Of a stretch of DNA of 64,000 bases, positions 47,433 through 58,885 are shown piece by piece. Made by a program: the position numbers and the translations under genes. Positions within the stretch are counted from its first letter, which is position 1; every line of letters starts with the position of its first letter. The notes beneath the pieces were generated by a model. The model saw only the letters and a program-made list of their open reading frames with translations, was not told the origin of the DNA and searched no databases. Source of the stretch: Diadema setosum (taxonomy: Eukaryota > Echinodermata > Echinoidea > Diadematoida > Diadematidae); assembly GCF_964275005.1 (NCBI RefSeq), contig NC_092696.1, positions 28,028,953-28,092,952 on the forward strand, written 5' to 3'.

Positions 47433-47631
47433 ATGTCTGAAGAAGCCGGGCCAGGGCAGGTGGATCTACTGCACAAAGGCGGGAACGAATGGTTTCTATG
47501 GCAACCCGGATGCCGAGGAGTTCGAGACGGAGGAGACGTCGTTTCGCGCCGCTGGCGACGAGGAGGTGATGAAGAAATGCCGGAAACGAAAAGTCGACCC
47601 CTTTTTTGGGCTGCCCATCCCCGTCGCATAA
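47433..47631 (+). CDS. Kunitz-Ig protein: last coding exon
   Basis: Acceptor CACCACAG; phase 2 in. Reads CLKKPGQGRWIYCTKAGTNG, then FYGNPDAEEFETEET, and ends CRKRKVDPFFGLPIPVA and TAA. CLKK...RW-I-Y-C-x-x-AG-x-x-G-x-Y aligns with VIEP...RYQLVC-x-x-AG-x-x-G-x-Y of repeat 1. No membrane anchor follows, so the protein is likely secreted. The visible part encodes about 732 residues. A different frame is open across this exon (47376-47765) but does not continue the upstream exons. Confidence 0.9.
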
Positions 47632-48120
47632 AAAGGAAGAATCGGACACGAGAACAGCTGCAGAAAGTGGTTGTCTTGCTGCGGAGGATGAAAATATGTC
47701 ACGCAGAAACAAGACTGTTATTTCAGAGGAAATACGAAGCTCTCAACTCAACCTTCTGTGAATAATGTTTCTTTTCTCTCTCTTTTTCTGTCGGACATGA
47801 ACTTCGGAATACTGAGATCTTCTGGCTTGGCTTCATGTTAACTTGTGGGATGTCGAGCATGGTTACAGGCAAGAAACGAAGACTTTCAACGGACCTAATT
47901 CAATTGTCGAGAGTACAAATGAATTGATTTATTTTCCTTTTTCTTATTTTCTTGAACGCTATTGTATTCAGGCATTATTTGTTTAGTTTCTCTACAAGTT
48001 TACTTTGAACATGGTTCTTATTCATTTTCTTTTTGTAATGTTCATATTTCAGCCAATGTAAAGTTCTGCTTAAGGACCACAGCTCCTTGGAATAAAAGAT
48101 TTTGTCAGATGTGCTGTTCT
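47632..48120 (+). other. 3' UTR of Kunitz-Ig gene
   Basis: About 480 bp from the stop codon to just past the AATAAA at 48091. Confidence 0.6.
48091..48096 (+). terminator. Polyadenylation signal AATAAA
   Basis: Canonical AATAAA followed within 30 bp by a TG/T-rich stretch, 460 bp after the Kunitz-Ig stop codon. Confidence 0.6.
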
Positions 48121-48278
48121 AAATAGACGTGTATCATCCCTCAAGAACAGATAGAGGAATACTTTTTGACCTTTGTTCATTGACCAGGTCATGCTTATCA
48201 TAAATCATTTATAATGAATTCATCCATCCCATATATCATTCCTTCTTATATAGGCTGTTGCTTACAAGGAGAATTGTT

Positions 48279-48575
48279 AGTTGCCTCTGCCGAGGAGGTG
48301 GTGTTTACGCCGGCATTGGTTTGCTTGTCTGTCTGTTTGTTTGTTTGTTTGCTTGCTTGTTTGCAAAATAACTCAATAAGTTATTTGGATGGAATTTTCA
48401 TAAAAAGTTGATAAGACACAACTGCTAAAAAGATGATTAGATTTTGGTATAAAGTGCTCTGGATCCCCGTCTGGATCCAGGACTTTTGTATCATTATTCT
48501 TTTAGGTGTAGGTGGAAATCACAATAATGAGCTGCTTGGTGGAGATCTGCGATCTCTGAGTGCTTTCCTAGTTTG
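48279..48575 (+). mobile_element. Dispersed repeat with GCCTCTGCCGAGGAGGT head
   Basis: Starts near TTGCCTCTGCCGAGGAGGTG, runs through TTACGCCGGCATTGGTTTG and a (GTTT)n/(GCTT)n tract, then CTCTGGATCCCCGTCTGGAT. It ends GGAGATCTGCGATCTCTGAG and GTGCTTTCCTAG. From memory this head-and-tail combination is a widely scattered repeat in many marine invertebrate genomes; no family name is asserted. Confidence 0.55.
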
Positions 48576-49213
48576 GTAATGCCTTTCAAAGTTTGCACAT
48601 GAGTGAAACGATTTACCCCCGTTTCTATTCAACAAAACTTTGTGGTTATGTGGAAACCAATTCCGTATCGCTAAACATGCACAAAATCACAACAGCAAAC
48701 AGCAATCTAACAGGTCTTGGCCAGCACAGCTACATCGGTGGAATATCAAGCTATAATTCACAGTTACAAAGTGAGCCTTTGAAGATAACGGTTATTCTCT
48801 TGAAATCGACTTGTAACTGAGGTATTCGTAAATTTGGAGAGATCCTTGTGAAACTATATTTGAAGTATTAATGTTTAAACTACATAGTAAGTGAACATCT
48901 GATAATACCCGTGAAGATTATGTATTCTTTTCCACCAAAATATCATAAGATATTCATGCAGCTCTTAAACGTAAATTCCTACTATCTACCGCTTTCAGCT
49001 GTTCCTCTAATTTAGATAGATTAATCCAAGTTTTGAAAAATCTGTGGTTCATAGAGGTCATTGCGGATAAGTGCTATCTGTGAACCTGGTTATTTACTGT
49101 TACTGGAAACGGATGTGAATGGCCAATGGAATACATGCATGTGTGTATGACGTAACAAATAGACAGTCTCAACGAATCACACAGTGGCGTATACTTTCTA
49201 TCGTCAATCGGTA

Positions 49214-49257
49214 GTCACGCTCAGTGCCGTATATTAATATACGGCACTGGTCACGCT
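49214..49257. mobile_element. 28-bp perfect palindrome with 8-bp target duplication
   Basis: GTCACGCT (49214-49221) is followed by CAGTGCCGTATATT and immediately by its exact complement AATATACGGCACTG (49222-49249). The identical GTCACGCT follows (49250-49257). CAGTG ends plus an exact 8-bp direct repeat is the hallmark of hAT insertion, yet no internal sequence remains. Confidence 0.75.
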
Positions 49258-49619
49258 TATTGTGTGAATGGTAAATGAAACGGACTGTGATTTAAGCCAC
49301 TCATGTTGCTAGTACAGAAACTCAAGTCAGTGCTGTGAGTGTGTAGGGGATGTACATTTGTATTTATGTTCATGCTCGTATGCTGTTTTTTCTGTTACAG
49401 AAAGGTCTGAATGATCCCAACACAAGTGTTACGACACTTTACATAGTGTGGGTGTGGGTCGCGTCCAAATTAAAAAGAAATGTTGCATCAGCCCGTTGAG
49501 AAAGTAGGATGAGGAGTAGAGCGTATAGAAAGACGTCGAGAGAGAATGTACTGTGTATATTTTCCTTAATTGCAGCATGCGTACAATTAGGACCTGCTCT
49601 TTTTGTGATGCGGAACAAG

Positions 49620-49621
<2 letters not shown>

Positions 49622-49670
<49 letters not shown>
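49622..49670 (+). repeat. (GT)n microsatellite
   Basis: About 48 bp of GT repeats. Confidence 0.95.
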
Positions 49671-49672
<2 letters not shown>

Positions 49673-50406
49673 CGTACTTTGAGGGTGTACATACTATTAG
49701 TTTGTGCTCGGTTGTTGAAGCACTTTTCTGGGGTGTTTGAGCAGTTTATGTAAATATTAGTCATCCTATTGTTTAAATTGTTCGATATTTTGTCTTTGAA
49801 AACATAGCATCACCGTACCAGCATTTAAGGAAAAACCAACAATATTCGTCTTAGAGATGTTGATAAAGAAAGAATGGCATGTATGTGAATGCTGGATTAA
49901 TATTAGACATCTAATACCAGCACATGCATGGTTTTATTAAGTCTTCCAGTCTCAAATATTACAAATATGTAACCTTGAGTAGTCAGTGCTGAACGTTATA
50001 GTGTCCTGGAACTCTTTCACATTATGATAGCATAATTTGACCTGCGTTGACAGATTTCTTTTTTTTGTTAGTTATTTCTTCTAACTTCCCATCAGAGTAT
50101 GTACCTAATTATCTTTGTGTAAGTAATATTTATTCCTGTAGTTGTCAGTGCACAAGATTGCAGTATCTTATCCGATCACGCAATTTAATTATTTTCAAAT
50201 TCATATAAAAGAAATATCGGTGGGTTGTATAAATCTACCCTTTATTATAAAAAGAGTCCTCCCTTTTCCCAAAGTGATCTCGGAAAAGACTATTTATATG
50301 ACTGTTTCTGTGATCTGTTTGAAAAAAAAAAATGTATCGTTGCCAGCTGCACGTGATGCAAGGAAAAATAATTAAGAACAAGAAGAAAACAAAGCGTAAA
50401 AAGTGA

Positions 50407-50435
50407 TAATAATAATAATAGTAATATTAATAATG

Positions 50436-50466
<31 letters not shown>

Positions 50467-50520
50467 TGATGATAATAATAATAATAATAATAATTATAAT
50501 AATAATAATAATAATGATAT
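50407..50520 (+). repeat. (AAT)n microsatellite
   Basis: AAT trinucleotide repeats with GAT interruptions. Confidence 0.95.
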
Positions 50521-50529
50521 ATTATGATA

Positions 50530-51884
50530 TTTGTGGCAGGGTGGCTGTAATACAAGTGTTCCCAGAAGTATGAAGTTTTAACAATGGATGATAAAAATAA
50601 ATCCTTTGAAAATACAATCTCCGAAAAACTGGTAGAAGTGGAAATTTTTGTATCCGGAATCTTTCGTCTTCCGTTGCATAAGAATGTTTGCTTTTAAATC
50701 TATAAAATTAGACTCATGATGAAATAACTGCTTTGCATTATCATTATTATCATTTATAATCATTGTTTGCTTCGCAGGCTCGGTCATCATTTTCTGCGTA
50801 GAAACTTATTATGGAAATACGTTTCACTTATTCAGACATCTTGTTGCTGCATCTACCTATGAGCATGTTGTGCGTTTAACGTTGTAACAGATCTATTTTG
50901 TGCATTAAATGCATGACGGAAGCATATTTATGTAACCCTGGAGATCAGATGGACCTGCTCTCCTAGAAAAGAAGTTAATTGTGGTCTATCAATCTTTAAG
51001 GGATGTGTTCTAGAAAGATGGCAAACTAAAACTTACCCTCCATCCTGTGAGTAAACTTTTCTTTATTACTATTCATCAAACAGAAACTGATTCATATGAG
51101 CGTTAGTACCGATTTCTAAAACGAGAAAAAGGTCCGTAACTTATGACTGATGTAAAACTTGTACTAGTCATTGCATTAGTACAGTCAGCAGTTTTGGGCT
51201 GAAATCCTTGTCAGTTTTTCTATTTTTATGTGCAAAATGTGTCAGAATGTTTCCTGTGTACATGCACAAAGATACTTGTTTGCAAATTGCTCAACTGCGC
51301 CTTTTTTGGATGATGAAGAGGCTCGAAAATGGGGAAAAAAGGAAACTTCCTACTAAACTGTGAGTATCGTTTTCTATGTTCCTTTCACATGTTGAAATTT
51401 GCACACCACGAGATACTTCACAAAGCATCATCACAGATTGCTAAACTACGTTCCTTGTCTTTTCCTTTGCAATTTTTTTTTTTCTCTTTTTTTTTTTCAA
51501 CCGCGCCCCACTAGGACTGTGCCGGAGAAATTTACTACAGTGGATGTGGAAACTGCGAGGGAAGAGTGCGGAGTGATTTCCCACGTTGGGCTTAAGAACA
51601 CTACGTAAAATGCAGACTTTGTGCATATCGTATTTATTAAGAGTAGATGAGGCTTATAAACCCAGTGTAATGATATTCTTTCAAAACAGTTCCTGTGTCT
51701 GATGTCTGTACAAAATACGCTAGCTTTTCTGTACAGTATTATTCAGTTTTTAATAAAATACGATTGATATACCTCACATGTTTTTGCTGCATATTTTTCT
51801 TAACTTATAACTCCAAGGACTTGAAGGTGGCGACGTTGGTCAACCTCGATTGTTTATACATTCATGTATGTGTGTGTTTATATA
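50530..51884. other. Intergenic, possible weak exon
   Basis: No confident gene. At 51515-51596 a strong pyrimidine tract and CACTAG precede a short frame DCAGEIYYSGCGNCEGR ending in a stop. It could be a terminal exon of an unknown Cys-rich protein, but nothing else supports it. Confidence 0.3.
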
Positions 51885-51935
51885 CTGTATATATATATAT
51901 ATATATATATATAATATCATACCTATATATTCTAC

Positions 51936-51980
<45 letters not shown>

Positions 51981-51991
51981 CATACCTATAT

Positions 51992-52039
<48 letters not shown>

Positions 52040-52050
52040 CATACCTATAT

Positions 52051-52097
<47 letters not shown>
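51885..52097. repeat. Higher-order (TA)n repeat
   Basis: TA arrays are separated three times by TATCATACCTATATATTCTA, at about 51915, 51976 and 52035. This gives a repeating unit of roughly 60-75 bp made of spacer plus TA tract. Confidence 0.9.
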
Positions 52098-52099
<2 letters not shown>

Positions 52100-52766
52100 C
52101 TTCCATAAGGGTATACACAAGCAAATCAAAACAATGCAGAAGTGTTTTCATTTTTATCCATCATGTGACTTTATCGATCAGATGAATAGCAAATAGAAGA
52201 GATGCAAATTACAATGTTATGAGACGTATACATGTAGCTACTTTCTGTCGCCATTTCTCCTTGAGGAATGAAATTGATACTTGATATGTCAAGCTGTTTG
52301 TTTAAACAGTAAAGAGGACTGACACAAAGAATGTGCGATAGTGATTCTTGAGAATAGCATGATTTTTACTTTCATTCTTAATACTCAGTCGCTAGGCGTG
52401 ATAGTCGGAACGACAGGTACCAAGAAAACATGACAGGATTAAATTGCCTTAAGGTATTTGTAATTGTTTTCGTCTCATCAACATATGTAGATTGTTAACA
52501 TCATACTGAAAACACCTAAACACCGTTTTCCAGCTATGAAAATTGCAAGCATTAATCTAACATTAATTATATACATCTGATGGTGATAAAATTCATATTG
52601 AGAATTGATCATTATCTTACGATTGATAATCAAGTGAAACATGATTATACTAAACGTTTTGTTATTCTTTTTCTTTTGAGGATCTCACCCATTTCCTTGA
52701 TCCCGTGAATTTCAAATTGTTGATATCATTTGAATAATGTTTGTACATGGTATATCCTTAATACCA

Positions 52767-52790
52767 GAGAGAGAGAGAGAGAGAGAGAGA
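52767..52790 (+). repeat. (GA)n microsatellite
   Basis: Twelve GA units. Confidence 0.9.
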
Positions 52791-52864
52791 TGAATTACTT
52801 GTACATAATTATATTAAACATAATTTCCTGTGACTGCTATTTCCGGAAAATAAAAAAAAAATCC

Positions 52865-53040
52865 TCTAAATAACTTTGAGTAGTCTTCAAATCTGTACTA
52901 AAGACCTATCTTTTCCAGCAATTTTCATGAATAATACAATTATTGTGAGATGCGAGTGCTTGTGAATGTTCTTTAAAGACAAATCGCGTTGTATAAATGC
53001 TGTTCTTTGTGATCTTTATGATCATCATTAAATATTATAC
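52865..53040 (+). mobile_element. Non-LTR 3' remnant
   Basis: The frame LSSLQICTKDLSFPAIF, or with one shift SFKSVLKTYLFQQF, matches the extreme C-terminus (FKxxLKTYLF) of CR1/L2-like ORF2. It is followed by CGCGTTGTATAAATGCTG, similar to the 3' terminus of such elements. Confidence 0.55.
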
Positions 53041-54268
53041 TGTACCTGACAATCTAGCTCTCCCAAATCTCCAGATTTGTTTTTTCTATCTTGCTCAAAT
53101 GTTCATCAACGTACAAAGACCTCATTTATTCGAAATGATTGTGACTTAATTAGATCTGTCCGGAAAACTATGGCAATAACGAAATTACAAACAGTAACTA
53201 GAAGTGATCCAAACTTTATGACGATTTAATTCAAAGAAGAAATTTGAGCTTTCTGTGACTTTCCGAGTGTATTAGCAAAACATAGTAGGAACTGTCTGTT
53301 TATACTACTTCGAAACAATAATATAAGTATTAACTAAACTGTATACGGCGTTTATAAGCTCCGCTTCATGAAGACATAATTACATCAGGAATCTGATTGC
53401 AGAAGTTTGTTTTCATAGACAATGTTTTCATGACTCGTTTTGAACTTTGATAGCACACCGTGTACAGTAACGTGTGTAGGATGCCAATTTAATATAATTA
53501 TTACTATGAAAACCACAGCGAATCTTTCAAATATGATATAATTTTCTAGCTATTTAAAGAGTCAGTTTAACGAAATTATGGACCTATAATAACATGTATT
53601 AATTCAAATACACTTTTGATAGCAAGATGAGAATTTTATTGATATCTAAAAAATGAATATTTTTCAATCTCACCTTATGATAGATTAATGTCTCTTATTA
53701 GGTCATGGTAACTAAAGTTAGCATAATTAAATTTCTTCAGAATAGTTACAATTAAGGAAAACCTGTGATGTATGGCTATATAAACTTGGGATTAGGCTTA
53801 GAAGGAACTCGGAGGGATCAGAGTCGGAATCTGTCGTCAAAACAATAAGTGCTGTAGAAACTGTGTATCAAAAAGCATTTACAAAGCTCTGGATATCCCC
53901 ATAACCGTGTCGCATGGCTACTTTCTAATGACGTGAAACACACGTCCCATGAGCTGTGGTAAAGCTATAAGCCAAGCCGGCGCTAGTCTCAACATGAGGA
54001 AAAATGCGCAATCTATAATGTTCCCTCACCTATAGAAGCCCCCATTTTCAAAGTAAGTTTGAAGTAAGACTGGAATATATTAATAAATTAATACTGCTCT
54101 CCCTTGCGCCTTCGCGAATGACAGACGGGTATGTTTTATTTGTTATCTACTCACTACATAGCTGATATTGTAGTGCAAATATATAGCGATTTGCTCGTCT
54201 CACAACGTGAGTTCTGTAACGGTGGTGAAACAAGCAGAAAAAAACAATACTGAGGAAAGTTAATTATT
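53041..54268. other. Downstream flank of GPCR copy 1
   Basis: From about 53550 the sequence is homologous to 62284 onward, as part of the GPCR segmental duplication. No other gene seen. Confidence 0.6.
54135..54140 (-). terminator. Possible poly(A) signal of GPCR copy 1
   Basis: AATAAA on the minus strand, about 130 bp past the stop codon. Not conserved at the same place in copy 2. Confidence 0.35.
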
Positions 54269-55647
54269 CTATTGATCTGTAGCATTTCTAAGGATGCATG
54301 TGTTGCAGCACACTTTGAAGATAGTCAGGCGGAGCAGTGGCTGTGCCAGGGCGTAGGCAAGAGGGTTGAGTGTGCTGTTACCGTAGGATATCCAACGCAC
54401 TATATTTCGGAGTTCCGTAGAATACGACAACCTGGTGATCAGCGAGGAATCGAAGGAGTAAAGGACCAACTTTAAAGTAGCCGGAAGCCACGTTAAGAAA
54501 AAAGTTACCACGACAAAAGTCAGTGTGCGCATCGCCTTGTTTCCTTTCGACGTACCTGGTGCTGTGCTCATGTTCCGTTGATTAGACGTTGACCTGGAGT
54601 TTCCTGATACAAGTGTACGACCAAATGATGATGGTTCTTCTCTTTCCACTAGTATATTTGGAAAAATTGCTGTCTCCTTTGACTGATTGGTAGAGACCTG
54701 TCGTTCGCCTGACCCTTCTTGCAAATGCTTTTCTACATGACGCTCTGCTTCTTTTGACTCGCCCAGTTTACGTCCTTCAATCACCTTTGATTCTTCGACG
54801 TCGCTGCTGATGTTTGCTATCATCAGAGACTTTCCACTCTTGACAAACGACATCCCCGCCGGAGTACTTCTCGGAAACGACACGTCGCTAGAATCCTTCT
54901 CACTGTGAAGGTATCTTTTGCCATTCCCCGATGTCAGATTACCGGCCGTCATTGTGCTGTAGTAGATGCGAATACACAGTACTGTGACTGCCACAAATGG
55001 GATTATGCTTCTCAAGATTACAACGACGACACTCGCGACAAAATTGGCTGCATAGTTTGGAAGGCACGAGCCAGACGCATCTTTACGTCCGGTTGGGCGA
55101 AGAAAGTCCATAGCGGTCCGATGCCCAGCCAGACAGCGAAAGGAAGGAGCCAGGTAAACAAGTTTGCAATCATGGCCCATCGCTTGTTCTTCATCTTGTA
55201 ATGATGCAGAGGATACGACGTTGCCAGGTAACGATCGAAGCAGATGACGACGATTCCGAAGACGGACACGCCCTGCAGCGCGTGCTGGAGTCCAATGAAA
55301 ACGTGACAGAAAGGTTGACCCAAAACCCAAGTCCTGCCAGAGAGAAGAAACGTCGCGCGAATCGGCATACACACTAAACCAACGAGGAAGTCGGCCACGG
55401 TCATATTAATGATGTAGTAGTTGCTATATGTCCGTAGCTTGCTCTCGTCGTAGAACGCCACGAGAATGACAAAATTCGAAACGATGGTCACCACTGTTAA
55501 GCATAGCACAGCAACCACCTGCCAGATTAGAGATGGATGTATCGTAGTCGCTACGAAAACCGTTTCATCGGTGACATTGAAATCGCCATCCATGGAGAGA
55601 GTGCTCATGACGATGATTCTTACGATGATTTCTAGGAAAACACGCAT
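54269..55647 (-). pseudogene. Class A GPCR, single-exon, frameshifted
   Basis: An intronless rhodopsin-family receptor starting at 55647 (MRVFLEIIVRIIV). TM1 is around VAVLCLTVVTIVSNFVILVA and TM2 around YYIINMTVADFLVGLVCMPI. TM3 has Cys3.25 and a DRYLA motif, and TM4 ends FAVWLGIGPLW. There the frame breaks at about 55109: AGTCCATAGCGG here versus AGTCCCAGAGCGG in copy 2, one base missing. Beyond it a second frame continues through TM5 (VVVVILRSIIPFVAVTVLCI), a loop of about 125 residues rich in Ser/Glu/Lys, TM6 (TFFLTWLPATL) and TM7 (NSTLNPLAYAL). Layout recalls muscarinic/histamine-like receptors, but position 3.32 is Gln, not the amine-binding Asp. The ligand is unknown. It could be a real pseudogene, an allele or a sequencing error. 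Confidence 0.7.
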
Positions 55648-57365
55648 AGAAATTCTATAGTTTTATTTCTTCAGTTGTTCTTAGCGACGAGTCTACGATT
55701 TTCTGTGCTTTTGGCTCCATCTGTAAGAGAATAATTATGTTTATGAGAAAGTACCAAAAGTGATCTAAAACTGTATCTAAAATTTTTTTATTTAAGAATA
55801 GATGTAATTTATATTCTGGAATAGTGATTATTAGGAACGTACTCAACTATGTGGATTTGTTATTTTCCAAATAATTGTGATTATTACAAGCTTCACCGAC
55901 AGAATGCATAAGGCCCTTGTGGACTGCGAAATTTACTGAAAAAAGGGTCAGCTTGTCATTAAGACACTAATAAATCTGAATTTCGCTGCATATCAAAGAT
56001 TTAATGGAACTTGTTACATCACTTAATAACTCTTACAATATAAAGATAATGACAATAAGTTATATTTTCAAAAAGCGTCCGTATTAGGCATAGCTGAATT
56101 AAGTTAGATTATCTAGTAGGCCGGCAATGAATGGTCCTAGTTTTCCAAAACAACGTAGTCGCGACGCATGCATGTCGCAATTGTTTCGTATTCAATTAAT
56201 GCAACGTTGGTTACCTGTTTTGTATACAATAGTTGCGAGACATAATTGTGTTGTACTTGTAGATTGATTACTAGCAATAAAATCAGTAATAACTGTTCAA
56301 ATCCTAAAAAACAACTTTAGTTAGAATCATTCACAACGCGCTAAAGAAGCACATTTTCATTCCAGAATTTTTACCCCAAGTTGTAAGGTGGAAATGCTAT
56401 CAGTTTATAGCATAGATTCAATTTCCGTGTAGCAGTTACTGAAAGCAGCAAGTTGCGACTCTGAGTCACTAGTTGTGGTCTCCCAGTCACATGCGCTGGG
56501 CTGTAAGAGTCTTGGGAGCCTGAATGGTCCAACACTGTCAGATTCGAGTCGTTATATTTACCGATCTCGAAATGAAGTTCCTCGGTTCGAGCATGAATCA
56601 AGTCAACACTAATTTCTTTGAAGATAATTTAAAAACTGTAAAGACCACCAATAATTATTGCTTCGGCAAAATCTTTAATTCTTGTAAAAAAGGATTCTTT
56701 AATTCTGACAGCGACATCATAGAACGAAAAAACGTAATTCAGTTTTCATTTTTGGGCTTACTAAAAATGATGATGTGTAGCAAAGAAAGGAATTGAATGT
56801 GAAAGCCTGATTACGACCAGACTCATGACCATTAGTCTATGTTACAAGAAACTTATTATGTTACCAAAAAATAAACCATTATTTTGACGCTTGTATTATC
56901 TATGTATAACGTGTGGAAATGAAAATCATAAAGGAATGATTTGAAAAATGATCAACCCTAACCATCGTTGGTAAATATATATATATATTTTTTTTTTCAC
57001 AACATTGATTCAAAAATAGCAATTGTGTCAGATATTCTTTAAAAGGTTATGCCGTTATTGTTACATACGAGACTCAAGAGAGCAAAATTACATAACGAAG
57101 TGGTGTAGGGACATACCAGTTTATCGAGGAGAAGCTGTGAGACAGAAGGTAGTGATCGACGTGACGAGTGGAGGAGATCTGAAATGAGATGTTCGGACGA
57201 ATGACTTAAAGTTTTATCCTAAAAAAATGTTCCAGCATCTCAAGCTCAAGGGGGGAGGGGGAGGGGGGAGGGAGAAAAGATATTCCAGTATTTAATCACG
57301 AGGGTGTGCTTCAGCGTCATCTGTCATTGGCATTTAGAAAAGTCATTTCCGCCCACATTATACTC
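55648..57365. other. Upstream of GPCR copy 1
   Basis: Presumed promoter side of the minus-strand receptor gene. AT-rich; no gene, TATA box or repeat could be assigned. A G-rich GGGGGAGG stretch lies near 57250-57275. Confidence 0.5.
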
Positions 57366-57776
57366 TTAAAGGGATGGTAGTAGTTCGGGTGAGATGAGAA
57401 TTCAGCTATTAACTTTTTGTGAGATTCTTAGAGACCACTTTATGAAATTGTGAAAAGCATACAATTCTATACCAGCAATTCAACATTTATTTGATGAAAC
57501 TCAGTTTTAAAATGATTGAGATATAAAAAAAAACAAACAAACACAGCGAAACAAAGCAATTCTAATGAAAAGTGAATATTACTTTTATGAGGATTACTTT
57601 GTTTTGGATATCTCAACCATTTCAAAAGCAGTTTCCTCAAGTAAACTTTGCAGTCCTCTTAGAATTATATGCTCTTTCATATTTCATAAATAGTTTCTCA
57701 TTATCTAACAACAAAAAAATCATGATCATAAAATTCTGAACCTCAAACTACATCTCAATCGAAACTATACCTTTAA
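57366..57776. mobile_element. piggyBac-like TTAA MITE
   Basis: TTAA at both edges, left end TTAAAGGGATGGTAGTAG and right end ACTATACCTTTAA, imperfect inverted repeats continued by GAGATGAG / CATCTC. 411 bp, non-coding. Related fragments occur at 11610 and about 19592. Confidence 0.75.
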
Positions 57777-58885
57777 TGGACATTTTTATGGAGTGTTTTT
57801 TATCGTATCCTAGCTGATTATCTTGCCATAATACAAAATGATACACGTAACTCTAAGAAGCTGGATAACTTATCGATCTCGGAGGGGCTCTATGATGAAG
57901 AAAGCTTGAGTAAAGTAGATTCGAGAAAGGCGCATTCAGAATCGCTCATTTGTTCAATAAACTGCGGGCTTTCAAAAATATCGATTGTGTTTTAAAGGCT
58001 TTTCCTGTTAAAGTAGCTTCATTTTTTTTTTCATTTTACTTCCAGAATGCTATTATTGGCCACAGGTTGACTCTCATTATTCTTTTTTTTTTTTTTGTAA
58101 TATATAGATGTGACTTAGTACCTTTTGGAAACAACGCTTCGTCTACATACTTCGACCGCCTGCTCTGTAAACTTCTCTGGAGAGTAGGCTGAAACTCGAT
58201 CCTTTGGAACATTAAAACTTGGCAAATTCAATAATGAAATCAATAATTCACTTGCAGATGGAAAATCATACTGCTAAATGAAAAAAAAAAAATGAAGCAA
58301 AGGTCTTTAAGGCTAGCACATTCAGCAATGCACATATTAGTAGGCCTATCACTCTTAAAATATTGGGTAAATTTAGTAGGGTATTGTTTGTTGGTAAAAA
58401 AAAAAATCATCATTCTGGGCAATTATCGCCCAATTGAGCTTTTAGGGGATTAAACCAAAATTGGGCAATTATTTTTACTTAAATATTGGGTGAATATTTA
58501 CAAACAGAATTGGTAATGGAGAGTTGGGTACTTTTTGCCCCGCTGTTGTGTATTAAATGACGCATTCCCTTTACGTGTTGGGTAATTTTTGTTGGGCAAC
58601 TGATACTTGGGTAGAAATTCGCCTTATATAACTTACCAACTTTATTTTGCACATTAAGCCTGAGTATTTCTTATCAGTACTAGGTTAATTTTGTTACATT
58701 CCTTTCTAAGTTGGTAAATTTTCATGGACAAGTAAAAAAGTCTGTGCGTGTACGCGTGTATGTGTGTATGTGTGTGACGGTGTGTGTGTGTGGTATAGGC
58801 ATACGTATGGAAGGATGGCCGAACCTTACGATTTTGTAGGGGGTACCAAGAACTGCTATAGGGTGTTCTCCGTTTTTAGTAGGAA

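Larger units (their letters stand above)
53550..55660. repeat. GPCR segmental duplication, copy 1
   Basis: Shares long stretches with 62284-64000, for example GTCAGTTTAACGAAATT at both left ends and more than 1 kb over the coding region. It is more diverged than the sulfotransferase duplication. Confidence 0.8.

Noticed and set aside
47376..47765. 129-codon alternative frame over the last Kunitz-Ig exon
   Set aside because: Starts in the intron and does not continue the upstream exons; the other frame completes the DYCR repeat and phase.
51515..51596. Cys-rich short terminal exon
   Set aside because: Good acceptor tract but no partner exon and too short to classify.
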